Notes: a model not told the origin generated them from the letters alone. Shown: positions 8,474-18,392, counted from the first letter of the stretch. The stretch: DNA of 64,000 bases from Roseiarcus sp963730555 (GCA_963730555.1 CAVSSS010000022.1:7453-71452), one strand, 5' to 3'. Numbers and translations: made by a program.

Positions 8474-10790
8474 ATGAATATGAAGCCGACAAAATTCGGG
8501 GTGGGCCAGAGCGTCAAGCGCGTCGAGGACATTCGATTCGTCAGCGGGCGGGGTAACTACGCCTCCGATGCGGTTGATAAGGCCGAACTCAAGGCGGTGT
8601 TTCTACGCAGTGCTTACGGGCATGCGAAATTCCGCATCGACGATGTCGCGGCGGCGCGCGCCGCTCCGGGCGTTCGGGCCGTCTATGTCGCGAGCGATTT
8701 CGCTGGCGTCGGCGACATGCCCTGTCTCGCGCCCGTGGCCAATTCCGACGGGTCGAATACGCCGCTCAAGCCTTATCCGGTGATGGCGTCGGACGAAGCG
8801 CAGCATGTGGGCGACATCATCGCGATGGTGGTCGCCGACACGGGCGATCAGGCCCGCGACGGCGCCGAATTGATCAGCGTCACATGGGAAGAGCTTCCCG
8901 TCGTGACTGACATGGAAGAGGCGCTGCGGCCTCAAGCGCCGCTTGTCTTCGCCAAGGCGCCGGGCAACGTCGCATACGACACTCATATCGGCGACAAACA
9001 GGCGACGGATAAGGCGTTCGCCGGGGCAGCGCACACGGTTCGCATCCGAGTCGTGAACTCGCGCGTGGTCGCAAACTATATGGAGCCGCGCTCTGCCGTT
9101 GGCGAATACGACACGCAATCCGGCCGCCTGACCTTGAACCTGGGAAGTCAAGGCGTGCATGGCATCCAAGGCGCCATCGCCGGGGCGATGCTGAAGATTC
9201 CGCCGCAATCGCTTCGCGTTGTCACTCAGGACGTCGGCGGCGGGTTCGGCACCAAGGCGGTCGTGTATCGCGAATATCCGCTCGTTCTCGAGGCGGCGAA
9301 GCGTCTTGGAAAGCGAGTCGGCTGGCTTGCCGATCGCAGTGAGCATTTCGTCGGCGACGCTCAAGGCCGCGACAATGTGACGACGGCCGAGATGGCGCTC
9401 GACGCCAATGGCCGTTTTCTGGCGCTCAGGGTCGATATTCTCGGCAATCTCGGCGCGTATCTGTCGCTGTTCGCGCCCTATATCCCCTGGCTCGGCGCGT
9501 CGATGGCGACCGGGTGCTATCACATCGACGCGCTCCACGCGCGCGTTCGGGGAATCTACACTCACACCGTTCCCGTCGATGCCTATCGCGGCGCCGGGCG
9601 CCCGGAGGCGGCCTATGTGCTCGAGCGGCTGGTCGACGCTTGCGCGCGCAAGCTTGGGATCGCGCCCGAGGAATTGCGCGCGCGCAATTTTGTCAAGCCC
9701 GAGCAGATGCCCTATCACACCCACACCAATCGCGATTACGACGTCGGCGACTTCGAAGGCGCGATGCGCGCCTGCCTGAAAAAGGCGGATCAGTCGGGAT
9801 TCACGCGGCGGGTTGAGGATGCGCGAGCGCGCGGCAAGATCAGGGGCTTCGGCATCGCCAGCTATATCGAATGCACCGCCTGGAACGATTCCGAGACCGG
9901 CTCTCTGACCCTTGAGAAGAATGGCGACTTCACGCTCACCATCGGCACGCAATCGAACGGGCAAGGGCACGAGACCGCCTACGCTCAGGCCGTCTCGCAA
10001 TATCTCGACGTGCCGCTCGAGCGCATCAAGGTCGTGCAGGGCGACACCGATCGGGTCGCGACCGGCTTCGGCACGGGCGGGTCGCGCTCCATTCCGATTG
10101 GCGCGGTGATGGTGACGCGCGCGTCGGAAACCTTGGCTGGTTCGTTGAAACAATTGGCGGCCGACAAGCTCGAGGCGGCGGTCGCCGACCTCGAAATTGC
10201 TGACGGCAAAGTGCGCATCGCCGGAACCGACCGCGCCATCTCCTACGCCGAGATCGCGGCGCTTCCGGGCGCCACGGCGGGGAAATTGACGGCGACCGAA
10301 TCGTTCGCGCCGTCGAACGCCACCTATCCGAACGGCACCCACGCCTGCGAGGTCGAGATCGATCCCGACACGGGCGTAACCACAATCGTCCGCTACTCGG
10401 TCGTGGATGACTTCGGGTTCACGCTGAACCCATTGCTGCTTGCGGGACAGGTCCATGGCGGTATCGCCCAGGGCGCGGGCCAGGCGCTGATGGAGCGCGC
10501 GGTGTTTGATGAAGACGGCCAGCTCCTGACCGCAAGCTTCCTCGACTATTGCATGCCGCGCGCCGACAATCTGCCCGCGTTCGATTTCGAGACGCGCAAT
10601 GTGCCGTCGACGACCAACCCAATGGGCCTCAAAGGCGCCGGTGAGGCAGGCTCGATCGGGTCGACGCCAGCCGTGATGAACGCGGTCGCCGACGCGCTCT
10701 GGCGCGCCTACAAGCATCGAGCACATCGACATGCCCGCGACGCCGTTCGCCGTGTACGACGCAATCCGGCGTTCGCACGCTCACGCTTAA
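8474..10790 (+). CDS. CoxL-like molybdenum hydroxylase large subunit (form II), frameshifted near the C-terminus
   Basis: Xanthine oxidase/CO-dehydrogenase-family molybdopterin-cytosine-dinucleotide subunit, about 772 residues. Visible are GGGFGTK near 255, AYRGAGR at 370-376, the cofactor motif GQGHETAYAQ, and GAGEAGS with the catalytic Glu at 724. AYRGAGR, not AYRCSFR, places it in form II, whose substrates are usually aldehydes or N-heterocycles and not CO. Near 10715 the frame slips by one base: the expected ending IEHIDMPATPFAVYDAI is read in another frame and stops at 10790, while the unshifted frame runs on to 10834 with non-family sequence. No small Fe-S or FAD subunit is adjacent, so it is an orphan large subunit. 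Confidence 0.85.
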
Positions 10791-11070
10791 GCGCGAGCGA
10801 GAGCGGCTTGGGGCGGGTCATCACTATCGCGTGATCCGCGCCAAGGTTGTTATGGCGCGGCGTGTACCGCCGAGGCGCCCTGCGCTCGACAGCGAGCGGG
10901 CGCCGTCCGTAATGCGTTGTCGCGCCTCGCTATTCTTGAACCCGATCCGAGGTCCGTTCCTGAAATACGCCTCGTTCGGGCTTGAGCAGCGCGCCGGGTC
11001 TTGGCCCCTCCTTGCGCCGATCCGAGGCGGTGCTAGACTGCTCAATCTGGGGACCAGGACGGAGGTACTC

Positions 11071-11262
11071 ATGCGCTCCAAGCTTGTGAAAGTGGTGTTG
11101 GGATGCGGCTTCGCGGCGGCCCTTGTCGCGCCGGCGCTGGCCTGCGATTTCCATAAGACGTCGGCGGAGAACGATCAGCCGATGGCCCAGTCGCAACAGA
11201 CGACGCCCGACGCGCCTCAGACGGCGCAGTCGCAACCGGCGCCGGACACCGGCTCGAACTGA
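11071..11262 (+). CDS. Small exported protein, unknown function
   Basis: A 63-residue protein. A lysine-containing N-terminus and the hydrophobic core VVLGCGFAAALVAPALA form a clear signal peptide, with likely cleavage after APALA. The mature part is short and rich in Gln, Thr, Pro, Ala and Asp, which looks disordered. The start at 11071 is supported by a GGAGG 5 bases upstream. A hairpin terminator follows at once, so it is probably a single-gene unit. A longer reading frame starting further upstream is not needed. I do not recognise a family. Confidence 0.65.
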   Translation: MRSKLVKVVLGCGFAAALVAPALACDFHKTSAENDQPMAQSQQTTPDAPQTAQSQPAPDTGSN

Positions 11263-11289
11263 CGAGCCTTTGTCGTCGGCTATTTCGCG

Positions 11290-11321
11290 CCCGCTGCGGC
11301 TCATCCGCTGCGGGTTTTTTT
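11290..11321 (+). terminator. Rho-independent terminator
   Basis: Inverted repeat cccgctgcgg / ccgctgcggg with a 5-base loop and one internal T:T mismatch, followed by seven T. It lies 28 bases after the stop of the small exported protein and just before the stop of the convergent crotonase gene. Confidence 0.8.
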
Positions 11322-11329
11322 GTGGGCGT

Positions 11330-12169
11330 TCAGCGCGAAGTCCTGGTCACGGCCGCTGGCGGCTTGCCGTGGAAATTCGCTGGCCTTTTGTCCAGAAAGG
11401 CGCGCACGCCCTCCACATATTCATCCCCTCGTCCGGCCTCGCGCTGCAGGTCGCGCTCGAGGTCGAGCTGAGCGTCCAAACTGTTGGCGGGCGAAGCCGC
11501 CAGCACGCGCTTGATGAGGCCGAGCGCCTGCGTCGGGCCGGCCGCGAGGCGCTCGGCGATGGTGCGCGCCTCTCCCATCAGGTCCTCGTCGTCGACGGCG
11601 CGATAGATCATGCCTGCGGCCTCAGCCTGTTCCGCCCCGATCGGCTCGGCCAGCATCATGAGCGCCCGGGCGCGCGCGTCGCCGACGAGCCGCGGCAGAA
11701 CAAAAGTGCCGCCCGCGTCCGGAATGAGGCCGATGCGGGCGAACGCCTGCAGGAACTGAGCCGATTTCGCCGCGAGCACGATGTCGCAGGCAAGCGCGAT
11801 ATTGGCGCCGGCTCCCGCCGCTGGGCCGTTGACGGCGCAGACGACCGGCTTCGGCAGATTGCGGATGCCGCGAATGATCGGGTTCAAGCCCTTTTCGAGC
11901 GCTTCGCCCAGATCCGGCCGGGCGCCGCCGGGAGCAAAGGCGCGGTTGGCGAGGTCGGCTCCAGCACAGAAGCCTCGCCCGGCGCCGGTGATGAGAACGG
12001 CGCGGCATTCGGGGTCCGTCCCGGCGCGCTTAATTGCCCCCGACAGCGCTTCGATAAGCGCCGCGTCGAGCGCATTCAGGCGCTCGGGCCGGTTGAGGGT
12101 CAGCGTCAACACGCCGGCCTCGAGCCTGTCCAAGAGAACAGGCTGCGATGATACCTCAGCCTCCGCCAC
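11330..12169 (-). CDS. Enoyl-CoA hydratase/isomerase, PaaG-like
   Basis: A 279-residue crotonase-fold protein. The oxyanion-hole segments GAGRGFCAGADL (about 62-73) and GPAAGAGANIALACD are present. The helix with GLIPDAGGTFVLPRLVG carries an aspartate where hydratases have a glutamate, as in PaaG ring-1,2-epoxyphenylacetyl-CoA isomerase. It is divergent from a thiolase of the PaaJ/PcaF type, which supports a role in ring-CoA or dicarboxylyl-CoA breakdown. Other paa genes are not in the window, so a general crotonase role cannot be excluded. Confidence 0.85.
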   Translation of the reverse strand: MAEAEVSSQPVLLDRLEAGVLTLTLNRPERLNALDAALIEALSGAIKRAGTDPECRAVLITGAGRGFCAGADLANRAFAPGGARPDLGEALEKGLNPIIRGIRNLPKPVVCAVNGPAAGAGANIALACDIVLAAKSAQFLQAFARIGLIPDAGGTFVLPRLVGDARARALMMLAEPIGAEQAEAAGMIYRAVDDEDLMGEARTIAERLAAGPTQALGLIKRVLAASPANSLDAQLDLERDLQREAGRGDEYVEGVRAFLDKRPANFHGKPPAAVTRTSR

Positions 12170-12292
12170 GGCCGTCCTCCCGCTATCCGTTTTGTCGCCG
12201 CTGCGCGGCGCAAGCGTCTATACTAGACGCCAGCCAACGGAGGCGACAATGGCGGAATGGAATGGGGGGTTAGGCGGGGCGGAGGCGCGCCC

Positions 12293-13497
12293 ATGACCGA
12301 CGCCTTCATCTGCGACTATGTGCGCACGCCGATCGGACGATACGGCGGCGCGCTCGCCAACCTCCGCGCCGACGATCTCGCCGCCCTGCCGATCCGCGAA
12401 CTCATGCGCCGCCATCCTGGCCTCGCCGAGAAAGTCGACGAGGTCTTTCTCGGCTGCGCAAATCAGGCCGGCGAGGACAACCGCAACCTCGCGCGCATGG
12501 CGCTCCTGCTAGCCGGCCTGCCGGAGACCATTCCCGGAGCAACCGTGAACCGCCTGTGCGCCTCGGGGATGGAGGCGGTCGCCGCCGCGGCGCGGGGGAT
12601 CAAAGCGGGCGAGATCGGGCTCGCAATCGCGGGCGGCGCGGAATCGATGACGCGCGCGCCCTTCGTGATGGGCAAGGCGCAAGCGCCATTTCAGCGATCG
12701 GCGGAGATCTTCGACACCACCATCGGCTGGCGCTTCGTCAATTCCGATGATGAAAAAGCTCTATGGCGTCGATTCGATGCCGGAGACGGCCGAAAACATC
12801 GCTGACGAATATCAGGTCTCGCGCGCCGACCAGGACGCGTTCGCGCTGCGCTCGCAAAAGCGGACTGCGGCCGCCCAGGCGAAAGGGACGTTTGACGAGG
12901 AGATCGTCGCGGTCGAGATGAAGGACCGCAAAGGGAACGTGACCCGCGTCGCCGCCGGACGAGCATCCCCGCGCCGACACGACGCTCGAGGCGCTGGCCA
13001 AGCTCGGCGGCATCGTGCGCGAGGGCGGCAGCGTGACGGCGGGCAACGCCTCTGGCGTCAATGATGGCGCGGCGGCGCTCATCGTCGCCTCGCGCGAAGC
13101 GGCGGAGGCCAAGGGCTCGAGCCGATCGCCCGCATCCTCGGCTACGCCACGGCTGGCGTCGCGCCGCGGGTGATGGGCGTGGGGCCGATCCCGGCGGTCG
13201 GCAAGCTCACGGAGCGGCTGAAGCTTAAGCCGGCGAGCTTTGACGTGGTCGAGCTGAACGAGGCGTTCGCCTCGCAGGCGCTCGCCTGTCTGCGCGGCCT
13301 GGGGCTCGACGGATGATTCCGGCCACGTCAACCCGAACGGCGGGGCGATCGCGCTCGGCCATCCGCTCGGCATGTCGGGGGCGCGCCTCGCCGGCGCCGC
13401 GGCGCTCGAGCTCAAGCGGCGCGGCGGCCGTTACGCGCTTGCGACGATGTGCGTCGGCGTCGGGCAGGGAGCGGCGATGGCGCTCGAACGCGTCTGA
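12293..13497 (+). pseudogene. 3-oxoadipyl-CoA thiolase (PcaF/PaaJ type), frame broken four times
   Basis: The start ATG at 12293 has GGAGG 8 bases upstream. Concatenating frames gives an almost complete thiolase II of about 400 residues. It opens MTDAFICDYVRTPIGRYGG, has the nucleophile region NRLCASGMEA, then AGNASGVNDGAAAL, ELNEAFASQAL, NPNGGAIALGHPLG and CVGVGQG. The N-terminus and DTTIGWRFVN are diagnostic of the beta-ketoadipyl/PaaJ branch, not PhaA. Shifts lie near 12745, 12957, 13120 and 13317, each explained by one inserted or lost base. All catalytic residues survive in the pieces, so sequencing error is as likely as decay. Divergent partner: the PaaG-like gene. Confidence 0.8.
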
Positions 13498-13562
13498 CCC
13501 GATATAGGTGTTGGAGGGCTCAACGACTCGCAGGAAGAGCCGAAGCAAAGGGAGGATGGTTC

Positions 13563-13964
13563 ATGGCCGCGCCAAGTCATGCCGCGCTGCGCAAGGTGAC
13601 ATTGAACGCCGCGCGCTCGAAGGAATTTCCCGATGGGTCGATCCGCCACGGCTATGATTTCGTCGCGCCTCTGACCGCCGACGGCCACATCGATCTCGAA
13701 GCCTGGAAGCAGCATCGTGGCGAATGTTTCGCTCACCGCTTCTGGGGCAACGAGCCTGCGCTGCGCGGCCTTCTTGTTCATCGCGCCGGCGGCCCCGGCG
13801 GATCGACCTGGGCCTTCGAGTGGAAAGGCGGACGCAAGGCCGACGCGGAGGAGGAAGGCTTCCGCTTCGGCGACCACGCCTTCAAGGTCGGCGAGTACGT
13901 GTCCCTACGCGAGGAGGAGGGCGAGCTTCTGACCTTCCGGGTGGTGAGCGTCGGCGCCCCGTGA
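13563..13964 (+). CDS. Conserved hypothetical protein
   Basis: A 133-residue soluble protein. GGGAGG lies 7 bases before the ATG. The sequence is acidic and aromatic (DFVAPLTADGHIDLEAWK, CFAHRFWG, EYVSLREEEG) and ends TFRVVSV. There is no signal peptide or membrane segment. It resembles short uncharacterised proteins of Rhizobiales, but I cannot assign a function. It follows the thiolase by 65 bases and may be co-transcribed with it. Confidence 0.75.
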   Translation: MAAPSHAALRKVTLNAARSKEFPDGSIRHGYDFVAPLTADGHIDLEAWKQHRGECFAHRFWGNEPALRGLLVHRAGGPGGSTWAFEWKGGRKADAEEEGFRFGDHAFKVGEYVSLREEEGELLTFRVVSVGAP

Positions 13965-13974
13965 CTAAGGCGCG

Positions 13975-14105
13975 CTGCCCGTGACCCTCATCGCGACCGC
14001 CGGGTCAAGCCGGGGCGAAGCGATCCATGGGGAAGCAGGGCGCCCGACGATCCTGGATCGCCGCGTCGCGCCTCCGACGCTCCTCGCGATGACGATTCAA
14101 GCGCA
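13975..14105. repeat. Candidate dispersed intergenic repeat
   Basis: Read on the minus strand, this gene-free stretch begins atcgtcatcgcgaggagc and continues gcgacgcggcgatccaggat. This pattern resembles the widespread alphaproteobacterial intergenic repeats of the type cgtcattgcgaggagc...gcaatccag. It separates two convergent genes. Copy number in the genome cannot be judged from one window. Confidence 0.5.
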
Positions 14106-14112
14106 GTTGACG

Positions 14113-15098
14113 CTAGCCCAACCTCGCGAAGAAACGCGATCAGCGCCGCGTTGACCTCGCTCGCCCGCTCCTGTTGCGTCCAATGGCCGCAGCCGGGAAG
14201 CATGATCGTTTTCGTGAGCTTGGGGACGAACGTTTTCAGGTTTGCGATCAGCTGATCCATCTCGCGGGAATTTGACGACGACGTCGCGGTCGCCCGCGAT
14301 ATAAAGCGCCGGGACGATCACCTTCGCCCCGGCGAAGGGTGCAAGGAGCTCCCAGTTACGGTCGATGTTGCGATACCAGTTGAGCCCGCCGCGGAAGCCT
14401 GTGCGAACAAATTCCCCCGCAAAGACATCGATGTCTGCCTCTGTGAGCCATCCAGGCAGCGCCGACGGATCGATCGTGCGGGTAAGGAAGCCGCCGGTCC
14501 TCGGAACCATGCCCGGCGCCTGATCGCCGAGCGTGTTGTCGGACCGGCGCGGAACATCGCCTGATCCGGAATAGAGGAGCCGCCGGATCGTATCCCGCGG
14601 ATTGCGCTCAAGCTCCGCCTCCGCGACACCCGGCGCCTGGAAATAGAGCTGATAGAAGAGCGACGAATCTGGTCTGCGGCATCACGCTCGTTGGTCGGGT
14701 CGATCCGCGCGGCCTGAATGGCACGCTCAAGCCCGCGACAGCGCGAAAGCGGTCGGGCCGAAAAAGGGCGCAATGCCAGGCGACCGGCGCGCCCCAGTCG
14801 TGGCCGACGACGACGGCCTCGGCGCGCTCAGCGCGTCGAGCACCCCCACCATGTCGCCGACAAGGTGAAACAGCGTGTACTGATCGATGGCTTCCGGCTG
14901 GCTTGTCTGGCCATAGCCGCGCATGTCGGGCGCGACGGCGTGGTAGCCGGCCTCGGCAAGCGCCTTCAACTGATGGCGCCACGAATACCAGGATTCCGGA
15001 AACCCGTGGCAGAGGAGTACGACGGGGCCGGTTCCGGCCTCGGCAAGATGGATGGCGATGCCGTTCGCCTCGACTGTGCGATGGACGATCTCAGTCAC
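14113..15098 (-). pseudogene. Alpha/beta hydrolase, epoxide-hydrolase-like, several frameshifts
   Basis: Reading across frames from a GTG at 15098 (GAGGAG 7 bases upstream) gives an EphA-type hydrolase. It has HGFPESWYSWRHQLKALA, DMRGYGQTS, the Asp-nucleophile elbow VVGHDWGAPVAWHCALFRP, and a C-terminal MLPGCGHWTQQER with the catalytic His. HDWG marks a soluble epoxide hydrolase or dehalogenase, not a lipase. Shifts lie near 14810, 14650-14700, 14260-14310 and close to the end, so the stop position is approximate. As given, no full product can be made. Confidence 0.7.
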
Positions 15099-15394
15099 GC
15101 GTCGTCTCCTCTGGTTTGACATCGATTATACGCTTTGGATGACGACTCGGCCACGGGCCGCGCCGCGCCGCTCCAGTTAGCGGGACGCGCGCCGTGTGAT
15201 CTCCGTCACTGTGCAAAGCGCGTCAGCGCGACCAATTCACAGCGAACGTTGATGGGTCCGACGGCGATGCGAGCGCCAAGTTCGCACGCCGCCGCCTCCC
15301 GGTTGTCGCGCTCGCCGTCAATGAGACGCTTCGCCGACGGGTCGGAAACGCAGCCAAGCGGCGCGTGACGCGCTTGACCTTGGAGGTATCCAAA

Positions 15395-16741
15395 ATGCGC
15401 AGTCCAATTTTGAAGCAAGCCGTTGTCGTCGGCGCGGGAATGGCGGGACTCGCGGCGGCTAAGGCGATTGCGCCTCATTTCGAGAAGGTGACGGTGTTCG
15501 ACCGCAACTCTTTGCCCGACGCCCCGGCGCCGCGTTCGGGAACGCCGCAGTCGCACCACACGCATGCGCCGCTCGCAGGCGGGCATTTCGCGCTCGATCG
15601 TTTGTTTCCCGGGCTCGAGATCGATCTCATCGACGCCGGCGCCGTCCGGATGCGGCTTCGCCGCGACTACCGCTTGGAGCTGCCGGGTTTCGATCCGTTT
15701 CCGCAGCGCGATCTCGGATACGATCAGTTTGGGCTGTCGCGCCCGGCCCTTGAGCGCGTTTGCCGCCACCGGGTCGAACAGGAGCCGAATATCGAAATCC
15801 GGCCCCGCGCCCGCGTCACCGAGTTAATCGCCTCTCCCGACAATAGAAGCGTCGCGGGCGTGCGGTTCGAGGATGTTCGCGGAACCGCGGGGTCTCTCGC
15901 AGCCGAGCTCGTCGTCGACGCATCCGGCCGCATTTCGCTCACTCAAGGGTTCCTCGAGGCGATCGGTTGGCAAAGACCCTCCACGGTTGAAATCGGCATG
16001 GATCAGGCCTATTCCACCCTCGTCTTAGAGAAGCCCAAGGATGCGCCGACCGACTGGCTCGCGGTGATCCACGCGCCAGCTCCGCCACAGAGCAGCCGCC
16101 ACGGCGTCATCTTCCCGATGGAGGGCGGCCGTTGGTCTGTCTCGCTGGCCGAGGGCCACAAAGCGCCTCCCGGCGACATCGGCGGCTTCATGGAATTCCT
16201 CGCGTCATTCCGGACGCCGACTATCCTGAACGCGATTCGCGGCGCCAAGCGCATCGGGGACATTGCCCGGTTCAGAATGCCGTGCAGCGTGCGCTGCGCC
16301 TATCATGAGCTCGACAGCTTCCCGCGCGGGTTGATCCCGCTTGGCAACTCGGCCTGCCGCTTCCCTCCGATCTTCGGCCAGGGCATGAGCGTGGCGGCGC
16401 AGGAATGCTGTGTGCTCGCGGGGCTCATCGAGTCGCGCCACTGGCGTATCGATCCGCTCGACGGTCTCGCCGAGGCGTTCCTCACCGAGATCCAGCCGCT
16501 TCTGGAGACGCCATGGTCGCACGCGATGAGCGATCTCGCTTATCCCGAGACGCGCGGGGAGCGGCCGCCGGACCTCGAACGGAAGCTTAACTACGGTCGC
16601 GCTCTCGTTCAGCTTGCGGCGGAAGACCCCGAGATCGACAAGGTCCTCTCGGAGGTGCGCGCGCTGCTTAAGCCGTTCAGCGCTTTGCGCGAGCCGAAAC
16701 TCGCGCGCCGAGTCGATGCTCTTCTGGCCGAGACCGTCTGA
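15395..16741 (+). CDS. FAD-dependent oxidoreductase/monooxygenase
   Basis: A 448-residue flavoprotein. The dinucleotide-binding loop GAGMAG is at 13-18, and a second FAD segment, LIPLGNSACRFPPIFGQGMS, lies where the GD motif of aromatic hydroxylases occurs (near residue 320). The segment SGTPQSHHTHAPLAGG is typical of a COG0654-like group of uncharacterised hydroxylases. The start at 15395 is chosen because GGAGG lies 8 bases upstream; an in-frame ATG at 15365 has no such site. Substrate unknown. It is alone on this strand. Confidence 0.75.
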   Translation: MRSPILKQAVVVGAGMAGLAAAKAIAPHFEKVTVFDRNSLPDAPAPRSGTPQSHHTHAPLAGGHFALDRLFPGLEIDLIDAGAVRMRLRRDYRLELPGFDPFPQRDLGYDQFGLSRPALERVCRHRVEQEPNIEIRPRARVTELIASPDNRSVAGVRFEDVRGTAGSLAAELVVDASGRISLTQGFLEAIGWQRPSTVEIGMDQAYSTLVLEKPKDAPTDWLAVIHAPAPPQSSRHGVIFPMEGGRWSVSLAEGHKAPPGDIGGFMEFLASFRTPTILNAIRGAKRIGDIARFRMPCSVRCAYHELDSFPRGLIPLGNSACRFPPIFGQGMSVAAQECCVLAGLIESRHWRIDPLDGLAEAFLTEIQPLLETPWSHAMSDLAYPETRGERPPDLERKLNYGRALVQLAAEDPEIDKVLSEVRALLKPFSALREPKLARRVDALLAETV

Positions 16742-16744
16742 TCC

Positions 16745-16762
16745 GGAGGGCGGCAGCCCTCC
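16745..16762. terminator. Hairpin between convergent genes, possible bidirectional terminator
   Basis: Perfect 7-bp stem ggagggc/gccctcc around a ggca loop, placed right after the stop of the FAD oxidoreductase and 10 bases before the stop of the convergent DUF2182 gene. There is no clear T-run on either side, so termination is an inference from position and stem. Confidence 0.45.
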
Positions 16763-16771
16763 TATCGGCCG

Positions 16772-17531
16772 CTACGATGCCCGCCAGATCAATCGCGCGG
16801 CGCCAGCGCCGATCATGAGGACGCCCAGCGCCTTGGCCAGGATCTCGCCCTTCGGAGCCAGCTTCTCCATGGCGACGAGCAGAGTGAGCGCGGCGATCCA
16901 CAGGAGATTCATCACGCCGCCGACAAACAGCAGGGCCATCAGCGCCCAACAGCAGCCGAGGCAATAGGCGCCATGTCGAAATCCCCATTCGCGCGGCGCC
17001 CCAGAGCCCGTCGCGCCAGTCGGTCAGGAGGAAGCCGAGCGGCGAGCGACAGGCGCGAAGGCAGGCCTGCTTGAGCGGCGTGAACTGAACGACGCCCGCG
17101 ATCATGAGCAGCGCTGCGCTGAGCACAGGCGACATGCTGACGATCATCGGCGACAGGAGGCCGCTCGTCTGCAACGCCCATTGCGCGGCCGTGGCCGCCG
17201 CCGCGAACGCCGTCCATAACGCGAGGTAGCCTGCGACGAAGGCGATCGTCCTGCCGACCTCGGCGCGGCGGCGGTTCAGGGTCCCAAAGACGGACACCAT
17301 CGGCATGGCTGTGGGGAGCATCATCGCCGCCATCATGACCGCCCACATGATGAAGACGGCCAGCCAGTTCGCCCACGACCAATCGGACATCGGCATCGTG
17401 AGCTCAGCCGCGGGGCTCCCCATGTTGGTCGCGCCCCAATAGAGCAAGAGCCAGCCCAAAAGCGCGGGGAGCCAGACGATAAATCCGCTTGATGCGTGCG
17501 CGCGGAGCGTGTCGCGAAGACTGTTGGCCAT
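16772..17531 (-). pseudogene. DUF2182 integral membrane protein, one frameshift
   Basis: A multi-spanning membrane protein with a methionine-rich second helix (FIMWAVMMAAMMLPTAMPM), the hallmark of DUF2182 (COG5486, predicted metal-binding). The first about 185 residues are in one frame. Near 16980 the frame slips, and the family ending GFRHGAYCLGCCWALMALLF through RLIWRAS is read in another frame, stopping at 16772. The Cys-x-x-Cys-Cys-Trp and Met clusters suggest a soft-metal ligand role. It is 39 bases downstream of a DUF1326 gene, its frequent neighbour. One base difference would restore a normal protein. Confidence 0.8.
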
Positions 17532-17570
17532 CTCGAAGTCAGGCGCGGAAAACGCGCGAAGCAGGCGCTT

Positions 17571-18209
17571 TCAGTTCGACCAATTGATCGCTGCGTAATG
17601 GCCGTTTCGGCCCGAATTGTCCCACTTTAGCCCATAGTCGGCGTAGGTGCTGCCGGGACGGCCGGTCGCGAGCGCCAGCCTTTGCGGGTTGACCGGATGC
17701 CCCGTCTCAGCCCACATCTCCCCGCCTCCGGCGAGCGTCGGCAGGGGCTCGACCGACATCGACAAGACGCCTGGGATCTCGCCCGAGCGAACCTTGCCAT
17801 CGATCTTGAAAGTGATCGGCTCCTTCTTCACCCCGAGGCTCTTGCCGAAGAGCGGCGCGAACGCCGCCATCGGGCCGCCCGCGGCCCCGCTGAAAATGGC
17901 GCCGAGCGCTTCCGTCTGACGATCGTTCGCGCGCTCGTCGACATAAGTTGCTCCGGTCCAATTGCCTTGTCCCATCGGCCCGTCGGACGAAGCGCAAACG
18001 ACCAAGTTCAGCCCGTCGAGCTTCACCTCGCCGTATACGCCCTGGTTGATGTGAAAGAGGAGCGCGACGTGACAATCGCCCTCGGTCGGTCGCGCTGTCA
18101 TCGGGGCCACGGTCGAAATCAGACAGGGACAAAGCACGCTGCAGTTGCAGGCCTCGAAATAATCGCCGGCGAGGCTCCAGTTTGTTTGGTTTTGAGATGG
18201 GTTCGCCAT
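17571..18209 (-). CDS. DUF1326 domain protein with a CxCxxxCxC metal-type motif
   Basis: A 212-residue soluble protein. The N-terminal CNCSVLCPC at residues 21-29 and a further Cys near 46 form a dense thiol cluster typical of DUF1326. The remainder is beta-rich with a conserved FAPLFGKSLG and SGEIPGVLSMSVEPLP. Function is not established. The thiols and the partner membrane protein DUF2182 point to metal handling or a thiol-dependent transfer. The two genes run in the same direction with 39 bases between them. Confidence 0.85.
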   Translation of the reverse strand: MANPSQNQTNWSLAGDYFEACNCSVLCPCLISTVAPMTARPTEGDCHVALLFHINQGVYGEVKLDGLNLVVCASSDGPMGQGNWTGATYVDERANDRQTEALGAIFSGAAGGPMAAFAPLFGKSLGVKKEPITFKIDGKVRSGEIPGVLSMSVEPLPTLAGGGEMWAETGHPVNPQRLALATGRPGSTYADYGLKWDNSGRNGHYAAINWSN

Positions 18210-18392
18210 TGTTGCCCGCCATTGCGTCGACGCCGGCTTCCTGCCGGGCTCCGACGAGCGTTTAGATTTCGCCTAAACTACGCCAAAATTGTGGGCCGGA
18301 GCGGACTGGGCTTTGAAGGGATCAAGCTTGCGCCTAGCCATAACGCCCGCGCGCGCCTAATCTTCTCCTCTCGAAGAAAGCGTGAAAGCCCC

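Noticed and set aside
8603..10732. 709-residue open frame on the minus strand
   Set aside because: It lies entirely antisense to the CoxL-like gene, has Arg/His/Gly-rich composition and no family motif; long antisense frames are expected in GC-rich coding DNA.
8474..10790. True aerobic CO dehydrogenase (form I CoxL)
   Set aside because: The active-site loop is AYRGAGR and not AYRCSFR, and coxM/coxS are absent.
17682..18392. Upstream part of a 560-residue plus-strand frame
   Set aside because: It is antisense to the intact DUF1326 gene; just the portion after 18393 carries FAD-oxidase motifs.
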